Positions 8,386-17,679 of a stretch of 64,000 bases of DNA are shown here, piece after piece (position 1 is the stretch's first letter; every line of letters starts with the position of its first letter). Origin of the DNA: Pseudovibrio sp. JCM 19062 (GTDB taxonomy: Bacteria > Pseudomonadota > Alphaproteobacteria > Rhizobiales > Stappiaceae); the NCBI GenBank assembly GCA_001310715.1, contig BAXV01000001.1:186001-250000 (forward strand), given 5' to 3'. Position numbers and translations under genes: made by a program. The notes under the pieces are model-generated. The model saw nothing but the letters and a program-made list of their open reading frames with translations, was not told the DNA's origin and ran no database searches.

Positions 8386-8976
8386 GACATTAATTGACAA
8401 GTGCCCACGCATTGAAACTGATCGGCTTGTATTGCGGAAGTGGGAAGAGCGGGATCTGGACGGTCTTGTGGAGATGAACACAGATCCAAGTGTAATGGAA
8501 TTTTTTTTCCCGCTGTAATGTCTCGTGATGAGAGCGCACATATGCTTGAGCGGTTGATCGCCAAGCAGGTTGAGTTTGGGTTCGCATGTCCGGTGGTTGA
8601 GGATCGGGCGTCTGGCAAGTTTCTTGGATTTTGTGGTTTGAACATTCCGACCTTTCCGAAGCCACTTCCGTTTGACCCGTGTGTTGAGATTGGCTGGCGG
8701 CTTATCCCCGATGCGTGGGGGAAGGGGATTGCGCAGGAAGCTGCAAAGATCTGGCTCAGGTTCGGCTTCGAGACACTTCAGCTTGATGAGATTGTCAGCT
8801 TCACCACGGAGACGAACTTACGTTCTCAGAAACTGATGCAGCGTCTTGGAATGGTGAGGGATGCGGAAGAGGATTTTGACCATCCGATGTTGGAGGCTGA
8901 TCATCCGCTGGTGCTGCATGTTCTTTATCGCTTGAACAAGGATTGTTTTGAAAGCGTATCCAAGAGCTGGGCTTGA
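8378..8976 (+). CDS. GNAT N-acetyltransferase, array copy 6, frame broken in a T run
   Basis: Starts MVETLIDKCPRIETDRLVLR and, after a frame change in a run of eight T at 8501-8508, continues as PAVMSRDESAHMLERLIAKQ through the AWGKGIAQEAAKIWLRFGF loop to the end. The paralogue copy 4 reads VMEFFPSVMSR here, so six or nine T would restore the frame. Such a run can be a read error or a phase-variable tract; the length should be checked. It is the last copy of the array and is followed by a parS-like site and a hairpin. Confidence 0.78.
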
Positions 8977-9013
8977 TTGCATAACTTTTGAGCGTGATTT
9001 GTGGATACTGTGA

Positions 9014-9029
9014 TGTTTCACGTGAATCA
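9014..9029. promoter_or_regulatory. parS: parS-like site (15 of 16)
   Basis: TGTTTCACGTGAATCA differs from the parS consensus TGTTTCACGTGAAACA at one position. It lies in the spacer after the GNAT array, about 7 kb from parB. ParB would load here for chromosome segregation. Confidence 0.7.
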
Positions 9030-9057
9030 CAAATATCTTCAAGGATGTATATAGTGT

Positions 9058-9090
9058 CGCTGACTCACGTGAAACTGTGAGTCAGCGTTT
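9058..9090 (+). terminator. Hairpin after the GNAT array, probable terminator
   Basis: CGCTGACTCAC (9058-9068) pairs perfectly over 11 bases with GTGAGTCAGCG (9077-9087) around an eight-base loop, followed by TTTGATTTA. It lies between the converging GNAT array and the DUF255 gene. The loop and left arm also contain a weak parS-like word (9061-9076, 13 of 16). Confidence 0.6.
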
Positions 9091-9104
9091 GATTTATCTG
9101 CAAA

Positions 9105-11107
9105 TCAGATCTGTTCTTTCACCTGTTCAGGTGTTGTTGCAGGTAGGGAGCAGCCTTTTTCAGAACAGATAAAGACAGTGGTTTGATCTGTGTTCCACGT
9201 TGAGTTTTCCAATTCCACTGGCTTTGCTGAACCGGCAGGAATGACATCCACATAAAGAGCAGGATCAGCTTGAGTGTGCAAAGCCTGCATAATTTGGTGC
9301 GCCTCAGAACCATCCCCGAGAACGACAAGAGCTTCTTAAACCGGGTGCGAGTGTCCAATGCAGTCAGCAGGGACGCTGTCCCGAAGACGTTCTTTGGAAC
9401 ATCTGCCGCGAAGGAGTTCAAAGTTCTGTCTGCCACATCCCGAGAAGAGGCGTCACCGGTCAGGATCCAATGCTCAGAAAAGGCTTGGGCGGCAACGGCG
9501 TTGTAGTTTGGTGTTGCTTCATCATAGGCGTGATACGGGCGAACGATGAGATCGTCAGCATCCTTGTCCGTCATGTAGAAGCACCGTTGGGGTGGGTGAA
9601 GCGCTCTTTCAGGACGCCGAGGAATTCTTCAGCCTGTTTCAGATAGCTTTGCTTTTCAGCTGGGTCGGGTTCTGATCTGTACAAGGCGAGCGCTGCTCTT
9701 GCAGCCCAGGCGTAGTCAGCGGCAAACCCGATATCCAGTTTTTGACCCTGACGCCACGAGTGGCTGAGCTTTCCGTCGACGAACATTTGCTCTGCGATGA
9801 AACTAAAAGCGGCCTTGGCAGAGGAGCGCAGCGATTCATGTGAAACAAGGGCATCGGCTTGCACGAGGGCACAGATGAGCATGGCGTTCCAGTCTGCCAG
9901 CACTTTGTCGTCTTTGTGAGGTGGGATGCGCTGGCTTCTGTGGTCGAGCAGGATCGTTCTGCATGAGGTCAGCACAGCCTCTTCAGCGGGCTCCAGAAGG
10001 CAGGGGAGTGGCGCCGGTTGAGGATGATCTTGCTTCCCAGTTACCCTCTGGGGTGACGTCATATGTGCTGGCGAATAACTTAAAGTGTTCTTCAGGAATG
10101 AGGCTCTTCAGCTCGTCGTAAGTCCAGACATAGAACTTTCCTTCGACGCCTTCACTGTCTGCATCCATGGATGAAGCGAAGCCACCTTCTGAAAGCTTCA
10201 TGTCGCGTTCGAGCCAATCAATTACTTCGTGGATTCGGACATGAAACAGTTCGTCTTGAGTTTCCTGATAGGCCCAGCACAGATGCTCGATGAATTGGGC
10301 GTTGTCGTAGAGCATCTTTTCAAAATGTGGGACAAGCCAAATTGAGTCGACTGCGTAACGAGCGAGGCCACCTCCCACATGATCATAGATTCCACCTTGC
10401 GCAATTGCGCGGGTGGTTTTTAAAAATTGATCGCGCATGAAGGTGTTCTTTTGCGCTTTCGCGGTCCTGAAAATGATCTCCTGAACGGAGGCCTGAGGAA
10501 ACTTTGGTGCACCCTTCATGCCACCTTCTTCTTCATCCTGCATGGTGAAGAGTTGCTTGCCGGCAGCGGTGATCATGAAGCCAGAAAGAGGGGAAGCCTC
10601 TGACGGTGGCTTGTTGAGAGCCTGACTGATGGCCTGTCGGTTCTCTTCAATGGTGTCGCGATCTGCGGTGAAGCTTTGTGCTATTGCGGATAAGACATCC
10701 TTGAATGCTGGAGAGCCGTGACGGGCTTCATTTGGGAAATAGGTGCCTCCCCAGAACGGATCACCTTCCGGCGTGAGGAACATTGTTAGCGGCCAACCAC
10801 CCTGTTGACCAAGCATATGAAGTGCCTGCATATAGATTTGGTCAATGTCCGGGCGCTCTTCACGGTCTACCTTGATGTTGACGAAATGCTCATTCATGAG
10901 CGCGGCTGTTGCCTCATCCTCAAAACTTTCGTGGGCCATGACGTGGCACCAATGGCAGGCGGAGTAGCCAACAGACAGCAGAATTGGCTTGTTTGTTCTT
11001 TGGGCTTCTTCCAGCGCATCCTTGCTCCATTCCCACCAGTGGACAGGGTTATTCTGGTGTTGAAGAAGGTAAGGGCTTGAAGCATTCGTTAAGCGATTTC
11101 TGCTCAT
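9105..11107 (-). CDS. DUF255 thioredoxin-domain protein (YyaL/SSP411 family), four frame breaks
   Basis: About 668 residues after correction. The N-terminus NRLTNASSPYLLQHQNNPVHWWEW and the thioredoxin-like motif SACHWCHVMAHESFED (residues ~48-63) are diagnostic for this family, as are GGWPLTMFLTPEG and the glycosidase-like helical domain (HFEKMLYDNAQ). The biochemical role is not established; the fold combines a thioredoxin-like domain and an alpha/alpha toroid. Breaks at about 10033, 9997, 9580 and 9333 each need one added base. It is convergent with the GNAT array and divergent from mnmE (95 bases apart). Confidence 0.88.
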
Positions 11108-11202
11108 AAAGAGGTGATCCTGAGTTCAAGGTATTGCTTGGCGTAAAGGCTAGGTTTAACGCAGTTCATACGAGATCATATAGTTAAAGAACCGGACGTG
11201 GA

Positions 11203-12551
11203 ATGAATACACAACAGGAAACCATCTATGCAGTTTCTAGCGGCGCACTTCCTTCAGGCGTTGCTGTTATCCGTTTATCAGGTCCTCAGTCCGGACCAAT
11301 CCTGAGAAAGCTGATTAAGGGAAAATTCCCGATTTCACGTGAATCCTACCTTAAAAAACTATGGGACCCTGTCGATGGCTCCGTGCTCGATCATGCGCTG
11401 GTTCTGTGGTTTGAAGGACCTGGAAGCTTTACTGGTGAGGATACGGTTGAGCTGCATTGTCATGGCGGCCGCGCTGTTGTGGCCGCTGTGCTGCGTGCTC
11501 TTTCCACCTTTGAAAACACGCGTCCTGCTGAGCAGGGTGAGTTTACCCGGCGTGCCTTTCACAACAACAAGCTTGACCTGACAGAGGTTGAGGGGCTTGC
11601 TGATTTGATCGATGCGGAGACCGATGCGCAGCGGCGGCAGGCTCAACGTCAAATGGATGGAGCGCTTGGGGACCTTTACTCGCAGTGGCGCGAAACGTTG
11701 ATCCGCAGCCGCGCGATGATTGAAGCTGAACTCGATTTCTCCGATGAAGATGATATCCCTGACTCCGTTGCCGATGAGATCTGGGTGGAGCTGACAAAGC
11801 TTCGTGACCAGATTGTCGCGCACCTTTCCGATGCGAGGAGAGGGGAGCGCTTACGCTCTGGTCTGCAGGTTGTTCTGCTTGGCCCGCCGAATGCGGGTAA
11901 GTCCAGTTTGATGAACAAGCTGGCTCAGCGGGATGTGGCGATCGTAACACCGGAAGCTGGAACGACCCGCGATGTACTTGAGGTGCATCTCGACCTTGGT
12001 GGTTATCCGGTAACGCTGATTGATACAGCGGGCATTCGTGAAAGTGCAGGTATGATCGAGAAAGAGGGTATTCGCCGTGCGCTCGTTCATGCTGAAAAGG
12101 CAGATCTCATTCTCTGGACCCATGCTCCAAACGTGGAGGCAGAGGAGCTTCCTGATAGTCTACAGAAGAGCGGCGCGGAGATTTGGCGGCTAAATACCAA
12201 GAGTGATCTGGGCTCGATTGAGGATCATGACTCTTTCGAAACAACCGCAGAGATCAATGTCTCAGTTCGGGAAGAGGGTGGCATGAACGCACTGCTTTCA
12301 AGCCTCGAGTCGTTTGCGGAACAAAATATCGGATTAATCGAAAACCCGCTGATCACCCGCGAACGTCACCGTGCCCATCTCACTCAATGTGTGGAAGATC
12401 TGAATCGTGGCATTCAGGCGGAAGGTTTTCCGATTGAGCTGAGAGGGGAAGACCTGAGACGGGCGGCTGATCAACTTGGCGGATTACAGGGCGAATTGAT
12501 GTTGAAGATCTGCTGGATGTGATCTTTCGCGACTTCTGTGTTGGTAAATAA
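11203..12551 (+). CDS. mnmE: tRNA modification GTPase MnmE, C-terminal frame break
   Basis: MnmE with MnmG places the carboxymethylaminomethyl group on U34 of certain tRNAs. The N-terminal folate-binding domain starts TIYAVSSGALPSGVAVIRLSG; the G domain has PPNAGKSSLMN, DTAGIRES and NTKSD. The last 20 residues shift frame near 12495 (expected GEFDVEDLLDVIFRDFCVGK), and the corrected stop is TAA 12549-12551, restoring the invariant C-(I/V)-GK end. The corrected length is 449 residues. It precedes mnmG across a 285-base gap that holds a perfect parS site. Confidence 0.94.
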
Positions 12552-12836
12552 AAGATGTAGAAGTGCGATGTTTCACGTGAAACATTTATTGGAAGTTGGG
12601 ATTTAGTGGGGAAAATATCGTGAGTCCCGTGGGTAACTAATGCTACGGCATTGGCGACTCAGAGAGCTGTTTTCTTTGACCCAGCGCGTGACCTGTTGTA
12701 TCAAGTCTTTAATAAAATAGGTAGTTGCCCTTCTAATTCCCCCAAGTTTTATCTGCGGCCTTCATATGGTCCAGAGGCTCACAGAGAGTATGCTTGGCCT
12801 TTCTCTGTACTTAGACGGGCGAAAAGCAGGACCGAA
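12552..12836. other. Intergenic region with parS between mnmE and mnmG
   Basis: No gene is supported here. It contains the perfect parS at 12569-12584; an in-frame extension of mnmG upstream of 12837 has no family similarity. The mnmG promoter probably lies in it. Confidence 0.6.
12569..12584. promoter_or_regulatory. parS: parS site, perfect palindrome
   Basis: TGTTTCACGTGAAACA is an exact match to the chromosomal parS consensus and a perfect 16-base palindrome. It sits in the mnmE-mnmG spacer, 3.7 kb before parB. Confidence 0.93.
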
Positions 12837-14718
12837 ATGTCTGATAATTTTGATCTTGAGTTTGACGTTGTCGTGATTGGCGGCGGCCATGCAGGCTGTG
12901 AAGCTGCGGCGGCGGCTGCGCGCATGGGTGCACATACAGCGCTTATAACTCATCGTTTTGACACCATTGGTGTGATGTCTTGTAACCCGGCCATCGGCGG
13001 TTTGGGGAAGGGGCATCTGGTTCGAGAAATCGATGCGCTGGACGGTTTGATGGGCCGGGTGGCTGATGCCTCTGGTATTCAGTTCCGTATGCTCAATCGC
13101 CGTAAAGGGCCTGCTGTTCAAGGGCCGCGCTCTCAGGCTGACCGCAAGCTTTACCGTGAAGCGATGCAGGCCGAGATCAAAGCGATTGATAATCTGGACG
13201 TGGTTGAAGGCGAGGCTGACATGCTGATCCGTGAGGGCGGTGTCCTCAAGGGGGCTGTGCTTGGAGACGGTCGCCGGGTTTCGGCAAAAGCTGTTGTCAT
13301 CACGACAGGTACGTTCTTGCGTGGTCTGATCCATATTGGCGATAAACAGATACCAGCGGGTCGTGATGGGGAAGCGCCTGCGCTTGGCCTTTCAGTTTCT
13401 CTGGAAGAGATCGGTCTCCGTCTTGGGCGTTTGAAGACTGGTACTCCGGCGCGTTTGGATGGCCGGACCATCAACTGGGACATCCTTCAGGAACAGCCAG
13501 GTGATGACGAGCTATCCCATTCTCTACGCTGACTGATAAGATTCAGATCCGTCAGGTGCCGTGTTACATTACACGGACGACGCCTGAGACGCACAAGATC
13601 ATTCGTGACAATATCAAGCGTTCGGCAATGTACTCCGGCGAGATCAAGGGCAGGGGCCCAAGGTATTGCCCGTCGATCGAAGACAAGATCGTTCGCTTTG
13701 GTGATCGTGATGGCCATCAGATCTTTCTTGAGCCGGAAGGGCTGGATGACCCTACCGTTTATCCAAACGGTATTTCGACCTCATTACCGGAAGATGTACA
13801 GATCGAGTTTCTGCGAACTATTCCAGGGCTGGAAAAGGTTGAGTACTTCAAACCCGCCTATGCGATTGAGTATGACCATATCGATCCGACCGAACTGACA
13901 AACACGCTTGAGGTGAAGAAACAAAAGGGCCTTTACCTCGCGGGTCAGATCAACGGTACTACCGGCTATGAAGAAGCTGGAGCTCAGGGTCTTCTGGCTG
14001 GCTTGAATGCCGCCAGAACAGCTCAGGACGGTGCTCAGGTGGTTGTCGGGCGTGCTGACGGGTATATCGGTGTGATGTTGATGATCTCATCACACGGGGC
14101 GTTTCCGAGCCGTATCGCATGTTTACATCGCGTGCTGAGTATCGCCTCACACTCCGTGCAGATAATGCGGATCAGCGCCTGACCCCGCTTGGTGTTGAGT
14201 GGGGATGTGTCGGCGAGACCCGTCGAGTCGCTTTCGAAACAAAGATTGAAAAGCTTCGAAAAGCCAAAGATTTGATGCAGTCCGCCAAAATCACACCGAA
14301 TGAGGGTCGCAAGCACGGCTTGCCGATTAATCAGGATGGTGTGAAGCGCTCTGCCTTTGATCTGCTGGCGTATCCAGATATCAGCCTCAAAGACCTTACG
14401 AAGGTATTTGAGGAGCTGAAGGATCTTGATACCAAGATAGCCGAGCAGGTTGCTATAGATGCGATGTATGCGGTCTATCTGGAACGTCAGGCTGCTGATA
14501 TTGAGGCTCTGAAACGGGATGAGGATCTGGTTATTCCTAACGGGATTGACTACAGCGCCTTAACCGGACTTTCCAACGAAGTGCGTCAGAAGCTCGAAGC
14601 TGTGCGTCCTTCAACCATCGGGCAGGCTTCGCGAATGGACGGGATCACCCCGGCAGCGCTGACCTTGCTGCTTGTTTATATTCGCCGCTCAGGCAAAAAC
14701 ATTGCTGGTGCTATTTAG
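12837..14718 (+). CDS. mnmG: tRNA U34 carboxymethylaminomethyl synthase subunit MnmG, two frame breaks
   Basis: MnmG (GidA) is the FAD/NADH partner of MnmE. The Rossmann motif [22 protein letters not shown] starts at residue 9; [21 protein letters not shown] follows. Breaks near 13512 (C lost before the [11 protein letters not shown] segment) and near 14077 (A lost in the expected [21 protein letters not shown], which includes a diagnostic family motif) each need one base. The corrected protein is 627 residues, the normal size. I chose ATG 12837 because the conserved domain begins there; upstream codons have no family match. One base separates the stop from the rsmG start. Confidence 0.95.
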
Positions 14719-14719
14719 T

Positions 14720-15385
14720 ATGTCATTCGAAAACCGGGCTGATTACAGTCAGATTCCACCTGTCATGCGTATGTATGAGGATGTTTCACGTGAAACGTTT
14801 GAGCGCCTAGCCATCTATGTAGACCTCGTTCTCAAGTGGCAACCAGCGCAAAACCTGATCGCACCATCCACCATGAACGATATCTGGATGCGGCATGTGG
14901 CCGACTCAATTCAGATACAACGCAGCTTGCCAGATGCTCGTTCCTGGATCGATTTTGGGAGTGGAGCTGGTTTTCCAGGTCTTGTGACAGCGATTCTGCT
15001 GCGACAGGAAGGGGAGGACGGTATCGTGCACATGGTTGAGAGTAATCAGCGCAAAGCGGCTTTCCTGCGCACTGTGGCACGTGAAACAGGCTGCAATGTT
15101 AAAGTTCATGCAGGTAGAATCGAAGCTGTTACAAAGGGTTGGGAGGCTCCGATTGAAGGAGTTTCGGCGCGCGCACTGGCTTCCTTGCCAATGTTATGTG
15201 GCTTTTCTTCTCAGTTTGTTCAACGGGGGGCGACAGCTGTTTTCCACAAAGGTCAAGATTTTCGACGCGAAATTGAAGAAGCATCTGCCGACTGGTCAAT
15301 TGATCTGGTAGAAAAAGTAAGTCTAGTAGATCCGCTAAGTCGCGTTTTGGTTCTTACAAGAATTGACCCGAAAACCGCTAACTAG
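14720..15385 (+). CDS. rsmG: 16S rRNA m7G527 methyltransferase RsmG
   Basis: An intact 221-residue GidB/RsmG. It has the SAM-binding motif WIDFGSGAGFPGLVTAI around residues 75-91 and VSARALASLPML further on. It methylates N7 of G527 in 16S rRNA. The start ATG is one base after the mnmG stop, so the two are coupled. Its coding sequence carries a parS-like word at 14782-14797 and a weaker one at 15073-15088. Confidence 0.93.
   Translation: MSFENRADYSQIPPVMRMYEDVSRETFERLAIYVDLVLKWQPAQNLIAPSTMNDIWMRHVADSIQIQRSLPDARSWIDFGSGAGFPGLVTAILLRQEGEDGIVHMVESNQRKAAFLRTVARETGCNVKVHAGRIEAVTKGWEAPIEGVSARALASLPMLCGFSSQFVQRGATAVFHKGQDFRREIEEASADWSIDLVEKVSLVDPLSRVLVLTRIDPKTAN
14782..14797. promoter_or_regulatory. 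parS: parS site inside rsmG (15 of 16)
   Basis: TGTTTCACGTGAAACG differs from consensus only at the last base. It encodes the DVSRETF residues of RsmG. A VSRET motif at this place is common in alphaproteobacterial RsmG proteins, fitting a conserved coding-sequence parS. Confidence 0.85.
15073..15088. promoter_or_regulatory. Weak parS-like site inside rsmG (14 of 16)
   Basis: TGTGGCACGTGAAACA differs from the consensus at the fourth and fifth bases. It lies in rsmG coding sequence 320 bases before parA; binding by ParB is uncertain. Confidence 0.4.
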
Positions 15386-15396
15386 GGTGCTGTCGG

Positions 15397-16224
15397 ATGA
15401 GCTTACTGCCGCAATCTCCTCGTGTATTGACTATCGCCAACCAGAAGGGTGGCGTAGGTAAAACGACAACAGCCATCAATCTTGGCACCGCACTCGCCGC
15501 TATTGGCGAGCGTGTTCTGATTATTGACCTCGACCCACAGGGTAACGCCTCGACGGGTCTTGGGATTGACCGTGCTGATCGTGAGTATTCCACCTATGAT
15601 GTTTTGAGCGGTGACTCCACGCTGGAACAAGCCGTTCTGGAAACGGCTGTTCCTCGATTGTGGATCGCTCCATCAACTATGGATTTGCTTGGAGTGGAGC
15701 TGGAAATCTCTGCTGCTCCGGACCGCACCTTCAGGTTGCGGAATGCTATCTCTGGTCTGGCGAAGGCGGCTGAGCTTGGTCAGGCACAAGGGTATTCTTA
15801 TGTTCTCGTGGATTGCCCGCCATCCCTAAACCTATTAACTATCAATGCATTAGCTGCATCTCACAGTATTTTGGTGCCCTTGCAGTGCGAGTTTTTCGCG
15901 CTTGAAGGTTTGAGCCAGTTGCTGCGTACGGTTGAACAGGTGAAGCAGTCTCTCAATGCTGAATTGAGTATCCATGGTATTGTGCTGACGATGTACGATA
16001 GCCGGAATAACCTTTCCAGTCAGGTTGTGCAGGATGTGCGCGAGACTATGGGGGATGCGGTTTATGATACTGTGATTCCGCGTAACGTACGAGTTTCTGA
16101 GGCTCCATCTTATGGTAAGCCCGCTTTGCTTTATGATTTGAAGTGTTCTGGTTCGCAGGCTTATTTACGACTCGCTTCCGAAATTATTCAGCGCGAGCGT
16201 GATATGCGGATGGCGGCTGCCTGA
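15397..16224 (+). CDS. parA: Chromosome partitioning ATPase ParA
   Basis: An intact 275-residue ParA. The deviant Walker A motif is KGGVGKTT (residues ~17-24); LIIDLDPQGNASTGLG and YVLVDCPPSLNLLT are the switch regions. ParA forms ATP-dependent gradients on the nucleoid that move ParB-parS complexes. It lies 11 bases after rsmG and before parB, the usual alphaproteobacterial order. Confidence 0.96.
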   Translation: MSLLPQSPRVLTIANQKGGVGKTTTAINLGTALAAIGERVLIIDLDPQGNASTGLGIDRADREYSTYDVLSGDSTLEQAVLETAVPRLWIAPSTMDLLGVELEISAAPDRTFRLRNAISGLAKAAELGQAQGYSYVLVDCPPSLNLLTINALAASHSILVPLQCEFFALEGLSQLLRTVEQVKQSLNAELSIHGIVLTMYDSRNNLSSQVVQDVRETMGDAVYDTVIPRNVRVSEAPSYGKPALLYDLKCSGSQAYLRLASEIIQRERDMRMAAA

Positions 16225-16329
16225 TCCGGCTACCGCTTCTACTTGAAAGAGTTTTTATAATTTGTCTCGCAACCGTGCGGGAAGGGGCTGCCAACTCTAG
16301 GCTCCAGGATGTTAATAGGTGGAATTGAA

Positions 16330-17229
16330 ATGGCGAAAACTGAGGAAGTAGGGCGAAGCAATAAGCGACTTGGGCGCGGCCTCGCAACGCTGTTGGGTGA
16401 CGTAAACTCAGCGCCATCTGTTTCCACTCCAGACCGAAACCGTGATGTGCGGAAGATCCCGATTGAGTACCTGCAGCCAAATCCGCGTAACCCTCGTAAA
16501 TCATTCATAGAAGATGATCTGAACAATCTGACGGAGTCTGTTCGCCAGAAGGGTATTGTGCAGCCAATTCTGGTGCGTCCTCGCGCGAACATGCCGGGTC
16601 ATTTTGAGATCATTGCTGGTGAGCGCCGCTGGCGGGCCGCGCAGAAGGCCGGGCTCCATGATGCTCCTGTTGTCATTCGCGAAGTGACGGATCAGGAAGC
16701 TCTGGAACTTGCGATCATCGAGAATGTTCAGCGTGCTGACCTCAATCCTATTGAAGAGGCTTTGGGGTATGATCAGCTGATTGAAGAGTTCCAATACAGT
16801 CAGGTTGAGCTTTCGAAAGTCATTGGCAAGAGCCGTAGCCATGTTGCAAACACGCTGCGTCTGTTGAAGCTTCCGAATTCCGTGAAGGATTATCTTGCTG
16901 AAGGTCTTCTCACTGCCGGCCATGCGCGTGCGTTGATTACTGCGGAAGATCCGGCTGCGCTGGCTGAGCTGATCGTGGAGAAGGGGCTTACTGTTCGCGA
17001 TGCGGAGCGCCTTGCTCAGAACCCGGAACTCTTCAAGAAGAAAGAAGCTGCTCCCAAGCCTGAGAAGGATGCAGATACGCGTGCGCTTGAAAAGCGTTTG
17101 GCTGATGGGTTGGGACTAAAGGTCGCAATAGCTCACAAGCCAGAGAAGGGCACTGGTGAGCTTAAGATCAAGTATAAGAACGTTGAGCAGCTGGACGAAG
17201 TTTGTCGCCTGTTGGGCATTCAGAACTGA
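16330..17229 (+). CDS. parB: Chromosome partitioning protein ParB
   Basis: An intact 299-residue ParB. It starts with the ParA-interacting stretch RLGRGLATLLGDV, then the CTPase N-domain with NPRNPRKSF and GERRWRAAQKAG, then the helix-turn-helix QVELSKVIGKSRSHVANTLRLLKLP, and a C-terminal dimerisation domain. It binds the nearby parS sites and spreads with CTP. I chose ATG 16330, which has AGGTGGAA just upstream, over the in-frame ATG at 16309. An intrinsic terminator follows. Confidence 0.96.
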   Translation: MAKTEEVGRSNKRLGRGLATLLGDVNSAPSVSTPDRNRDVRKIPIEYLQPNPRNPRKSFIEDDLNNLTESVRQKGIVQPILVRPRANMPGHFEIIAGERRWRAAQKAGLHDAPVVIREVTDQEALELAIIENVQRADLNPIEEALGYDQLIEEFQYSQVELSKVIGKSRSHVANTLRLLKLPNSVKDYLAEGLLTAGHARALITAEDPAALAELIVEKGLTVRDAERLAQNPELFKKKEAAPKPEKDADTRALEKRLADGLGLKVAIAHKPEKGTGELKIKYKNVEQLDEVCRLLGIQN

Positions 17230-17679
17230 TTACACCCCAATTCTCGAATTCTAAAGGCCGTGCCTCTTAACTTAGGCGCGGCCTTTTTGGTTTCGATCCC
17301 AAAACTGAATTAGATTCGGGTATGAAACAAAATTAATCAGAGTTTGAATGTCTGCCCTTTGTTGGGCCTGCCAACGGACGTTGGCTGGGAGTTTGATCTG
17401 TCATTTCATATGGATTTCCGCAGGATCCTAGCGGTAATCGATAGGCCTCTCATTAAGTATTCTCTTCCTCATAAGCGCTAATTCTATATATGTGTGATAC
17501 ATATACAGTGTTCATAGTATTTCGATAAATTGGTGCGTGATTTGTAGGGTCCGATCATTGACGCCTGAGAAAACTGGAATGCCTTGTTCGGCTCATACGC
17601 TCACTCTTTGCGTTGGTGAACGGAGCTGGTGTGCCGAGAGGTTTGTGGAAGTTGGACCCTAGTGAAAGAGCGGGTTCAA
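17230..17679. other. Intergenic region after parB
   Basis: Apart from the parB terminator at 17253-17287 I see no gene. The segment 17450-17540 is AT-rich and may hold the promoter of the following membrane protein. Confidence 0.5.
17253..17287 (+). terminator. Intrinsic terminator of parB
   Basis: AAAGGCCGTGCCT (17253-17265) pairs with AGGCGCGGCCTTT with one G-U pair, then TT. It lies 24 bases after the parB stop. Confidence 0.85.

Larger units (their letters stand above)
6057..8439 (+). repeat. Direct repeats at the 5' ends of GNAT copies 2, 5 and 6
   Basis: The first ~60 bases of copy 2 (6057-6119), copy 5 (7801-7862) and copy 6 (8378-8439) are nearly identical in DNA, including the silent positions, and share the phrase GAGACATTAATTGA. 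The span given encloses all three units. This supports recent tandem duplication or gene conversion and is a substrate for recombination within the array. Confidence 0.8.

Noticed and set aside
11331..11346. parS-like word in mnmE (TTTCACGTGAA core)
   Set aside because: Only 12 of 16 positions match; the core alone is too short to support a site.
12651..12836. In-frame extension of mnmG upstream of 12837
   Set aside because: No family similarity, overlaps the intergenic region, and the conserved FAD-binding domain begins after 12837.
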